Assembly (NCBI RefSeq): GCF_025370935.1
Contig: NC_133493.1
Span: forward strand, 10,552,891-10,616,890
DNA: 64,000 bases
From: Choristoneura fumiferana
Lineage: Eukaryota > Arthropoda > Insecta > Lepidoptera > Tortricidae
Reading direction: 5' to 3'
The stretch's first letter is position 1; every line of letters starts with the position of its first letter. The notes beneath the pieces are model-generated. The model was not told where the DNA came from and ran no database searches. It saw nothing but the letters and a program-made list of their open reading frames with translations. Both the position numbers and the translations under genes were made by a program. This document shows positions 54,935 to 64,000 of this stretch, in pieces.

Positions 54935-55090
54935 ACATATTGAGCCTGCCTGCTGCTGCTGCTTGGTTGCCTGGAAGTGATCGCTCTGAAGCGATAAGGC
55001 CGCCTATTGATTAGCTTAATAAATGTCCATGTTTTATGTACTGCTACTAAGTGCCGGTGTGCAATAAAGAGTTATTGTATTGTGAGATTA
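54935..55090 (+). mobile_element. LINE 3' UTR ending in (TATTG)n
   Basis: GGTTGCCTGGAAGTGATCGC, CTCTGAAGCGATAAGGCCGC and GTGCAATAAAGAGTTATTG followed by TATTG. The same end is seen in reverse at 8385-8425, 9790-9890 and 32960-33010. Confidence 0.6.
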
Positions 55091-55164
55091 AGATACCTTT
55101 TAAGGATAAATTCGCCTTTGTACTCTTTTTTTGTGTATTATTTTTGTTTTTGTATTTTAAGTAT

Positions 55165-55345
55165 ACATAAATAAATGCGAAAGTTTGTTTGCTACCTCTT
55201 CACGTCTAGATGAAGCGATTGAGATGAAATCCGCTATAGGTACAGGTAGTTCGAGTCCCGGAGAAGGACATAGGATAGTTTTTTTCTCGGAAAATTGCAT
55301 ATTTCCCGTGAGATGGCGATAAACGAATTCTACGCGGACAGAGTA
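55165..55345 (+). mobile_element. Helitron fragment
   Basis: Carries AAATGCGAAAGTTTGTTTG, GGAGAAGGACATAGGATAG and AAACGAATTCTACGCGGAC, but the 3' CTAG end is lost. Confidence 0.5.
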
Positions 55346-55654
55346 AGTTGTAATAGCCAGTATTTACTAAACTTAATGAACTTCAACGCTGTTTTATTCG
55401 AGTAAAATGTCTAAATACAGACCTCTAGTATACAAACCGACATAACTACCACTTACGTCTTTAGCCAGCGCAGAACATACATGATGTATAAAGTTGTTGA
55501 AGGCGGTAAATCGTGATCGCGCATACATATTTATGTGTTGTTTCTATTCTGTATTATGCCCTGTTGTAAGCCGTTTCATACAACCAAGACGAAGAACAGT
55601 AAACTATTTACAAAAACAAAAGGACGTCCGCGTAAAATCTGGAATTAACAGGCG

Positions 55655-55800
55655 GCGTTCGGGGCAGATACGTATTTTATGAATAATACGTATGCTTGTG
55701 CTCGTGTTTTGGGTGTTTAATATGTATTTAAGTATGTATGTATCTATTTAAGTATGTTTATCCGTTGCCTAGTATCCATGACACGTCCGCAAAGTAAAGC
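55655..55800 (+). mobile_element. SINE family 1, 5' truncated
   Basis: Starts within the family at GGCGTTCGGGGCAGATACG and continues through GTTTTGGGTGTTTAATATG to GTTGCCTAGTATCCATGACA. The tRNA-like head is absent. Confidence 0.65.
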
Positions 55801-56124
55801 CTGATTCAGTCATTTATAATATTGTGACTTGTAATTTAATTTTCAATTGTTTTTCTTTTTGTATTCTTGATTATCCTTATTACTATTATTATTATTATTT
55901 TTTTTTTTACTTGGCTGTTCACCTGTAATGTCAATTTTTTTAATGCTAAAAAATAAATAAATATTATGTGGTTCCCAAAAAAATAAGAATCATTTATTTT
56001 TTTAGCCTATTCAAAATAACACAAATAGAGTAAACCCAGATAACTCAAGTCTTAAATCGAGTTTAGCTCGCGTGAGCAGAGCGGTGGTGCGCAGTGCGCT
56101 TTACTTTCATTTACTTAATATAAA

Positions 56125-56442
56125 GAGCCGTGGTGGCCTAGTGGTTTGACCTATCGCCTCTCAAACAGAGGGTCGTGGGCTCAAACCCTAGCTGGCTCGC
56201 ACCTCTGAGTTTTTCGAAATTCATGTGCGGAATTACATTTGAAATTCACCACGAGCTTTGCGGTGAAGGCAAACATCGTGAGGAAACCTGCACAAACCTG
56301 CGAAGCAATTCAATGGTGCGTGTGAAGTTCCCAATCCGTACTGAGCCCGCGTGGGAACTATGGCCCAAGCCCTCTTGTTCTGAGAGGAGGCCTGTGCCCA
56401 GCAGTGGGACGTATATAAGCTGGGATGATGATGATGATGATG
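56125..56442 (+). mobile_element. tRNA-derived SINE, family 3, full length with 12-bp duplication
   Basis: 318 bp from GAGCCGTGGTGGCCTAGTGG to a (GAT)n tail. ACTTAATATAAA flanks it on both sides (56113-56124 and 56443-56454), a perfect target duplication typical of LINE-driven insertion. The GTGCCCAGCAGTGGGACG end is shared with the fragments elsewhere. Confidence 0.88.
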
Positions 56443-57127
56443 ACTTAATATAAAAATTGTCAGGATTTTTAGGTTAATGTCAGATTTTTTATGAAGACAT
56501 TTCATTTTATCCTATGGCAACACTACCCGAGGTGCATGTTGATTTACGCCTACGTTGGATATAAAGCTGCCTTACTGTTTTCCTAACGGTCACTGCGAAG
56601 GAGTTATCCCTTATTCCGTATACAAAGGGGCTGCCAAGCTTAGCGCCAAGCACCTTGTAAGTTCGCTGAACTCGAGATTGCAATATGGCGGCTTGTTTTG
56701 TAGTTGCATTAAAGTTTTATTAAAAAAATATTTTATGACATTTCACGAAATTTTACGACAAAGTATATTGTCATTTGTGTGTATTGTCAAAGTTTGTGGT
56801 GTAAAGTTTGAGTAAAATATTAGATATAAAATATAGAAAAATAACTAGTTATTGAGAGGCATTTTAGAACATACTTTCGAGTAAGTACATAAGTTACAAG
56901 ATGTCGGACTATCATAGAATACACCTTGTTATTTTTAGTTTCCGTTAACTTTTGGGAAAAAAGAGAAATGAATCCAATAAATTAGTAGCTTCTCATTCTT
57001 TTGAGTTCCAATATTTAAAAAAATTAAGTACCTACAGTTTTTTTTAGTATGTAAAACCACAAAAAAACCCCGCTTCTCGCTACTCGCCAGTGGTGGGACT
57101 AAATAGTGCTTTATCTACTCAATGTCC

Positions 57128-57225
57128 GATTCGCATTGGGCCTGCATAGGCGACTAAATTCAAGCCCTCTCTTTCTGAAAGGAGGCCTGTGCCCAGCAGT
57201 GGGAAGTATTTAGGCCGAGATGATT
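57128..57225 (+). mobile_element. SINE family 3, 3' end fragment
   Basis: AGGAGGCCTGTGCCCAGCAG with a diverged AGTATTTAGGCCGAGATGAT end. Confidence 0.6.
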
Positions 57226-57344
57226 CTTCTCCTATAGAATAGCACCCTCATTCACAAAATCCTAATCTATTTACTTATTTATATAGTGCAACAAGAAAAA
57301 ATGTAACATCTCTGTATTTATACTTTTGACTTTGACTTTGACTT

Positions 57345-57505
57345 TAGTATAATAAATGCGAAAGTCTGAGTATGTATGTTTGTTACTCCTTCACGCTAAA
57401 ACGGCTGGACGTATTTAAATGAAATTTGGTAACTAGATAGCTGGACGTCTAGAATAGCACATAGGCTACTTTTTATCTCGATATTCCTACGGGATCGGTA
57501 TAGAA
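57345..57505 (+). mobile_element. Helitron fragment
   Basis: ATAATAAATGCGAAAGTC followed by CCTTCACGCTAAAACGGC and a CATAGGCTACTTTTTAT block. The 3' end is missing. Confidence 0.45.
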
Positions 57506-57529
57506 TCTGGAAATCTCAACTACTAGGAT

Positions 57530-57640
57530 TAGAGGCACCCGCAGTCTTAATAATGCTGTAGGTGTCCATGGGTGGCTCGCTTACCATCAGGTGACCTGCA
57601 TGCTCGTTTGCCAGCTATTTGATTAAAAAAAACCGGCCAA
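57530..57640 (+). repeat. Diverged CTCGTTTGCCAGC repeat, second copy
   Basis: AATAATGCTGTAGGTGTCC, CTTACCATCAGGTGACCTG and CTCGTTTGCCAGC, then a run of A leading directly into the 57640 repeat. Confidence 0.6.
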
Positions 57641-58255
57641 GAGCGTGTCGGACACGCCCAAAATAGGGTTCCGTAGCCATTACGAAAAAATTAAGTACTT
57701 AATATTTTTCTAAGGATTTCGAATTTTATACGGAATCTTCCAGGTTTAGGTATATTTTATACCCTAGGCTGCTATTTACTCATAAACTACTAATAATTCT
57801 CAAGCAAACTTAGCCGTTATAGTTTTCCTTGACAGTTTGATATATTTACTACCATCCTGAATTTTTTCAAATTTTTCCACCCACCGGTTTAGATTTTAGA
57901 GTGGGGGGGGGGGGGACGCTCGATTTTAATGAAAATTTGCACTTTAAAGTTGAATATTTCGCAAACAAATCACTGAATCGAAAAATATCTATCCAACGAT
58001 ACCCCTTACTATAGGGTTGGATGAGAGAAAAAAAATCACCCCCCATTTACGTCTATGGGAGGTACCCTAAAAAAAATTTATTTTTATTTTTAACTACAAT
58101 TTTGTCGCCATAGTTTACTTACATATCCGTGCAAAATTACAGCTTTCTAGCATTGATAGTCTCCGAGCAAAGCCGCGGACGGACGGAGAGACAGACAGAC
58201 ATGGCGAAACTATAAGGGTTCCGTTTTTGCCATTTTGGCTCCGGAACCCTAAAAA
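57640..58255 (+). repeat. Unclassified 0.6-kb repeat, full copy
   Basis: From AAAAACCGGCCAAGAGCG (with GGGTTCCGTAGCC) to GGCTCCGGAACCCTAAAAA. It has no open frame that I can use to classify it. A 14-base run of G lies at 57902-57915. Confidence 0.6.
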
Positions 58256-58369
58256 GGTTTTGCCCAATCACCACGCTGTGCAGGCGTGTTGGTGATCGCA
58301 GAACTAGGTCTCTTGCACCAGCAACGCTGCCCGTTGCTCGCCTGCTTAGTTTTGCCTAGTTGCTTACTT

Positions 58370-58421
58370 TGGGATTACATCAATTAGTGTCAAGTATCTC
58401 GTGATATTCATTTATTTATTT
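58370..58421 (+). mobile_element. SINE family 1 tail fragment
   Basis: TTACTTTGGGATTACATCAA and TCGTGATATTCATTTATTT match only the 3' end of the family. Confidence 0.5.
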
Positions 58422-58422
58422 A

Positions 58423-58755
58423 CTAGTGATTACCCGCGGCTTCGCACACGTAAATCATTAGATCCAGCAGCTGAATTGAAATTTTGGGATTTTTGAAAAA
58501 TTCCCGTGGGCATTCCCGAAAACTGAATCGTGGTTTTCATTGACGTTACATAAAAAAAAATCATGTCAAATTTCATGACTCTAAGCACAGCGGTTTTTGT
58601 TTCGAGATTTTATCCCTATCCCGTGGGAATATCGGAATAAAAAGTAGCCTATGTTTTATTACAGATGTCCAGCTATCTACCTACCAAATTTCATATAAAT
58701 CCGTCCAGCCGATTCAGCGTAAAAGAGTAACAAACATTTATAATATAAAGTAGGA
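58423..58755 (-). mobile_element. Helitron, longer copy (333 bp)
   Basis: The minus strand starts TCCTACTTTATATTATAAAT at 58755 and ends CTAG at 58423, placed between A (58422) and T (58756). It directly abuts a SINE tail of ATTTATTTATTT on its left. Confidence 0.7.
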
Positions 58756-60818
58756 TATGATTTTATTTTATGAAATCCCTGACATAGTTTTTGGGAATTT
58801 CCACAGGCATTTAATAAAATCCCGGATTTTAACACCGGATCTAATAGATTACACGTGCGATGCTGCTGGTAAAGTCAAGTATCCCATAATTTGGGTAATC
58901 CACATGTAAATACGCGGAGTGTAACGCCGAATAATCGGTTTATGGAAACCTTAGCGAGCCAATTGTTCGCGAATACGAATACACCGAAGAGGAATAGAAT
59001 AACAAAATGGAATGAGTCCCGGGAAAACCTTGGAGTGTTAAGCCTACCGGAGATGCCATTGATGCTCATACCCCTCAAAAGTATTAACAGCGTAATAGAT
59101 TTTATTAAACTTTCGTTTAACCAGTATTTCAGTTTGTCAATGTCAAGTCAAGTCATGGCATGTTATGTTTTAGGGATGAGTTCGCGTTTGACTTAAGGTC
59201 ATAGTACCTACTTACTGGCAGTTTTAAAGGTCGAACAATAGATAAACCTAATTTTAAACTGATTTATAGTGTATTAAAAAAACATACTGTTGCACTACTA
59301 TTATTAACTAAAACACAATTTTTTTGAGTGATCTTAATGACTATTATTTCAAGGGTCAAATCTTGACGAGATTTATGCGAAGTAGAGACGATATACTTAA
59401 CTTCTATGTTATAAACTGTGTAAGTATATAAACTATATAGATAGAGATACACTAATTCATAAATACAACAAACTAATACATACCAAGATGAATACTACTA
59501 CATAAAAAATACAATTATTATTCCATATGGTGTCTCCAGTTGGTTTATAGCTCAAAGGGAAAACGGGACTTAAAAACACAGTCTGTAAATGACGTGTATT
59601 GCTTTTTTACTGGTTTTAGTGGTCTACGCTAGGTTTTGCCTTCTGCTTCGTCTGTAATAGGCTCGATTCCCAAATAAAATAATAATTAATCTATCTATTT
59701 AATTATAAAAAAATACCGGACGCGCATTTTTTTGTTTTGTCAGTTAAACAAAAATCAAAAAGCCTACTGCTTTAAAAACATCAAATGGAAATAACCAACA
59801 AATGTCAATATACGAGTTTGATGTATATCATACTTAGATGTAATAGCTCCCACGATCAAATTATTATAGAGAATGTAGTGTAAAAAAATATCTAGTAAAA
59901 ATCTTAACTTAGGTATTATCCACTCTATATCGATTATTAATCTCTCGATGCGACCTTCTCCTTCACTCTCTTGATGGGTACCGAGGCTGACTGAAGTAGC
60001 ATGGCAAATACGAACATTACCGAGAAAATACGATGTTGAAGATAGCCTGAATGGCTTCGAGCAAAGTATGGTACGGCCGTGCCTTTGTTTGTTTTGCTCG
60101 ACTTTGCGGGGGCACTACCGTGCCCCAGATAGGAAAGGATTATTCACTATCTCCCTTATTCATTTAACTTAACAAGCCTATGTTAACTAACAAATGCTTT
60201 GTCCCTTTCTAACAAATACAAATGTCGAAGTGACAGATAAGGACAAACGAATTTTAGCGGCATTTTAACTAAAATAGGTTTGATTGTCGTTTATGAATAA
60301 GATGGTATATCTCTACGTCTTATCATATTAGCGAAGACAGCTTACACGTTATATGACAATACCTGTCGTTGTCACTCCCGGATGAGGCACAATATAACCT
60401 AACGACTTAATTACGCCTGTCATCTAACTATTAAACTGTAATTCTTGAGTACAGTAAATGCTTAACGAACAGTAGGCAATAACATAGCCAACATAGAAAA
60501 GTTGAAACATCTCCGACGTTGTCATTTCACAGTTTAGTCTCTTAAATAAAAAGTAATGAAAACATAGTTGAGAACCGCAAAGAAACTCACTTTTACGCAT
60601 AAAAACCGCATAGAAATCGGTCTGTCCGTTGAAGAGCTACAATGCCACCGACAAAAATTGGCGTCAAATTCATTTCAAACCATATTACTTAAACCCTCTT
60701 TTTGGTGTCGGGAGTTAAAAAAGCTTAATCGTACGAGTACATCGTAAAAACTGTTCTTCATAACGGACAATCATCATGATTCTCCGAGAAGAGAGGTGCA
60801 ACACTAGTAAGAGTATAA
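58756..60818. other. No gene seen
   Basis: Two kb of intergenic DNA. Overlapping short frames at 58875-59196 are not protein-like. 60540-60720 belongs to the GTCGGGGGTTAAAA repeat. Confidence 0.45.
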
Positions 60819-61032
60819 TGCCCGGTTCACATAAATCCAGTAAAACCGTTCCAGTAGCATGACACTGCGGTGCTCGATCGATCTTGTGTATACTTAGTGC
60901 CATCAACGACATTGTAATAAGAACCACGGCATGCATCATCGTGAATGACTCTACCTATAACTCGTTTGGATTATCACCCCGCAATGTATCGCTACTGCCA
61001 CGATTTTACTAAAATAATGTGAACCGGGCATA
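60819..61032. mobile_element. MITE with TAA duplication (TGCCCGGTTCACAT)
   Basis: Perfect 14-base inverted ends TGCCCGGTTCACAT and ATGTGAACCGGGCA, flanked by TAA (60816-60818, 61033-61035), as expected of PIF/Harbinger-type MITEs. 214 bp, no open frame. Confidence 0.82.
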
Positions 61033-61942
61033 ACAAAGAGTAGAGTGAATTCAATCTTATAATGTCACTGCCATTTGAAAACCTCTTAAGTAACAATTTA
61101 TATAGTGGATTTTGTGTTAAATGCGGAGGTACATTACATGTTTTTCTCATGAATAGAAATATAAAACATTATTTAGCAAGTTTTTTTACAAGGTTTTCGC
61201 ATGGCATTGACGATAAACCTAAATGTTGGATTCCGGACTGAGCAGGTAAATTATCTTCATAGTCCAACTATTCAATCATTTGTATGTCTTCTATATTGAG
61301 TTTACGTTTGACCGCTCATATAGTTGAGTGGGCCACAGACCTACGTTTCTATGAAGGAGATCAAAACGATTGTCCTAGTTACAGAGTTGGCTACGTTAAC
61401 TATTTGAATAACGCGGTACAAACTTGGCAGAAATTTTCAGGGATACTGTATCTGTGTTTTCTACATTCGTACCAGGTACTTAAGTTTGCATCTGTGAAGT
61501 GAGTATTACGAGTTAGTCATGTTTAGTGCAGTTTTCTTCGCGATCGTCTCCCATCAATAAGTAAATCAAATTACAAAGATTTTGACAAGAAAAATTAGCA
61601 AAATAGATAACGGTCATTTCGAAGGACCAAAAAAGTTCTTCTAATTGATAATTTCACCAAAATGTATCCATTATGTCAATTATTCTTTTAAACTTTATTT
61701 TACTTTGATACTTTGCCCTATCGACACTTTTACCACTACAAAAACAAGCCTACTAACTATTTTCTCAAAGGGCCGGCAACGCATCCAGGTCCGCCACGTA
61801 CAGACGTGCAGGGCGTGTACTGCACAAGGCGGTACTGTCAAGGGAGCGGCAAAACCAGATATCAAAACTAAAACGAAACATTCTCATAATTCTCATTGTT
61901 TGCATGAGGTTGTACGTACATGGGGCGGTTTAATCGCTATTA

Positions 61943-62093
61943 AGGTGGTTTTCCACCGGCGAGGCGAGACGAGACGAGACGAGGCGAGACGAGAATTGAA
62001 ATTTGTATGGCAGCGCCTGCGGCGGCCGCGGCGGGCGCGCAAGAATGCATACAAATTTTAATTCTCGTCTCGCCTCGTCGGTGGAAAAACACC
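61943..62093. repeat. MITE (GGTTTTCCACCGGCGAGG) with GAGAC microsatellite
   Basis: GTGGTTTTCCACCGGCGAGG and CGTCGGTGGAAAAACACC ends are inverted; arms carry GAGACGAGAC repeats and their complement; the centre is GC-rich (GCGGCGGCCGCGG). Confidence 0.72.
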
Positions 62094-63255
62094 ATTACGC
62101 GCGGGCTTTCAAACAGCGGTGGGTCTAAACGAATTCGTAATTCAACTTATGTTATGGAAGTTCTGGGTGCCGAATTGCTTTCCGTCCGGTGACCCATCTG
62201 CTTATTTTCTCACTATCATACAAAAAAAAGTACACGGATCGAATTGTCTACGTTTCTGTTGACTGACTGATACAGTTCTGTGTACTGTGCCATGATTACG
62301 GGGCCCGTAGTGCTGCTTAACTATTACGTTCAACAGTACGCTTTACGCCGCTCCCGTTTCTCGAGATTGTAATCTAGCTAGGGCACAGTGGTGGCACAAG
62401 TATACTAAAAGATGTTCTAACTGCAAGATGTTGCATATTTAGACCAATAGAATTAGAATTTTTCGAAGAATTAAGTTCCAGCAAGCTGGAAATCGTTTTA
62501 AACCTTCATTTGGTAATCCGACTTTGCTTCATTCCAAGAGGTGTGCATAACTATTGGGAGCCAGCGAAATTTTTGCTCTTTTATAGGCTAATTTTGACAA
62601 AATCACGCGTCTTCGTGGATGGCACTAAGTATACAGCGGTACATCCGACGGAAATGTTATTCTCTTCAATATTAAAGAATTTAAAATTCTTCAAATGAGC
62701 ACTAAAACTTTAAATTTGGTAGAGTGGTACAGCCGAAATTAAAGGTAAGACACTGAGACTCTTCTCGGTTTGTGGTCGAGTAGGCTAAGCTAAGCACACA
62801 AGAGTGGCCCCCGACGACGGATTTGCTCATTCTTTCAGGTAGTTTAATGCTAGGGCCTAAGTACATTCTACTCGTATGCCTAATATATATCCTCGATCTT
62901 TTTTTGTTTTGAGTAATTTAGCGTTTGCCCTTTTTTTTAATTACTAGTACTTAGAAAAGCTACTTGTTGTTAGACCCAAGTCATTCTACTCTCGTCGTGA
63001 GTGCTATATGACAGACTCAGACTGACTTAAGAGACATATTAAGATTAAAACTACGTGCAGCAAAAGCTGGCAGGGCGCCAAATTAGGGGCCCGCTGGCAA
63101 TGAACCCTTTGTTTGCGGACCTCACGTCGATTTTTAAGAACTAGAGACAGAAATAGCATCAAACACTACTATTGTATAATGGGCGGGGGATGGTTAAATG
63201 TATTCTCCGAATGCTTGAGATACTGTAAGATGATGGATCTTAGGCAATCTATTTA
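62094..63255. other. No feature recognised
   Basis: Unique-looking DNA with short frames only; no matched repeat. Confidence 0.45.
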
Positions 63256-63525
63256 GACGACCAGATGGCCTAGTGGTTAGAGAACCTGACTACGAAGCTT
63301 GAGGTCCCGGGTTCGATTCCCGTGTCGGGGCAGATATTAGTATGAAAAATACGGATGTTTGTTCTCGGGTCTTGGGTGTTTAATATGTATTTAAGTATGT
63401 ATCTATCTATATAATTATATTTATCCGTTGCTTAGTACCCATAACACAAGCTTTGCTAAGCTTACTTTGGGACTAGGTCAATTGGTGTGAATTGTCCCGT
63501 GATATTTATTTATTTATTTATTTAT
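63256..63525 (+). mobile_element. tRNA-derived SINE, family 1, full length
   Basis: Nearly identical to the copy at 25712-25970: GACGACCAGATGGCCTAGTG head, B box GGTTCGATTCC, body and a (TTTA)n tail. The high similarity of these two copies suggests recent activity. Confidence 0.85.
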
Positions 63526-63849
63526 ATAGGATTTGTCTTTCACCAGTTTATTAATTGTTAGTTTCTCGGTGTATTGGTTTATCATTATCACTGTAATGCC
63601 GTCTAAATGTTTCTAAATAAATAAATACATAAGAAGACTGTTCATTTTCAGAATTTGTGAACGTACAAAACTGCCAAATTTTTTAGATATTTTATTGTAT
63701 TTCGGAACACGTTTAGTTTTTTGGAACTACTTAACTCCTTAACACGGTGTTTAATACCTTAAAAAAATCATTATTTTTGGAAAATATTAGATATTTATGA
63801 TTTTACATTGGCACGCATTATTTGAACAAATTTAATTTAGTGCATGTAA

Positions 63850-63959
63850 AGATAGTTTGAGAACCTCGGAAGAACATAGAATACATAGTTTTAACCCTAA
63901 AATGCATAGTTCTAGCGATAAACGAATACGTGGCAGACGAAGTCACAGGCAAAAACTAG
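63850..63959 (+). mobile_element. Helitron 3' end
   Basis: GATAAACGAATACGTGGCAG leads to GGCAAAAACTAG followed by T. The 5' part could not be traced. Confidence 0.45.
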
Positions 63960-64000
63960 TAAGAACTAAGACGAACGACGTAAATAATATGATTTATGTA

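Noticed and set aside
57902..57915. G run as a possible G-quadruplex
   Set aside because: It is a single homopolymer inside a repeat whose other copy has a C-run variant; no evidence of function.
61645..62061. 138-codon open frame
   Set aside because: The arginine-rich end is the GAGAC microsatellite and MITE arm; the rest has no protein-like pattern.

Overview
The window looks like nuclear DNA of a moth or butterfly (Lepidoptera). It is AT-rich and intron-bearing. It is packed with tRNA-derived SINEs, short Helitrons that insert between A and T, RTE-like LINE tails ending in (GAT)n, and many palindromic MITEs. A short TTAGG array, the insect telomere motif, also occurs. There is no operon structure, CRISPR array or bacterial gene. 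The organism call is inferred from these repeat types and not from a database match.

Three host protein-coding loci can be supported. Gene A (minus strand, 5151-15010) splices from five phase-consistent exons into about 364 aa. It has an N-terminal SAP-like segment and a very basic stretch; its function is unknown. Gene B (minus strand, 20666-31088) splices from ten phase-consistent exons into about 491-506 aa of coiled coil that follows the layout of CFAP53/CCDC11, an axonemal TPH-domain protein. It carries an in-frame TGA in its third exon and its last codons come from a Helitron. Gene C (plus strand, 38825-39726) is an intronless seven-transmembrane receptor, probably secretin/Methuselah-like. 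It has a one-base frameshift in TM1, and its last codons and stop lie in a SINE.

Between genes A and B sits a complete and apparently young Ty3/gypsy retrotransposon on the minus strand (15498-19966). It has 165-bp LTRs with one difference, a 5-bp target duplication CTAAT, a primer binding site, a polypurine tract and one 1315-codon gag-pol frame with all catalytic residues visible.

The rest is repeats, often nested. 1-5.1 kb: Helitrons, a TTAA-flanked foldback, SINEs and a hAT-type MITE that ends at the stop codon of gene A. 5-15 kb: gene A with repeat-filled introns. 15.5-20 kb: the gypsy element. 20-31 kb: gene B. 31-38 kb: foldbacks and SINEs. 38-40 kb: gene C. 40-64 kb: gene-poor, with LINE fragments, MITEs, SINEs, a candidate first exon near 47.5 kb, and long stretches where nothing can be assigned.

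I found no clearly new biological system. The strongest observations are a built-in empty site proving the Helitron insertion rule, three genes whose 3' ends are shaped by transposons, the in-frame TGA in the CFAP53-like gene, and a perfect inverted repeat around TTAGG repeats.
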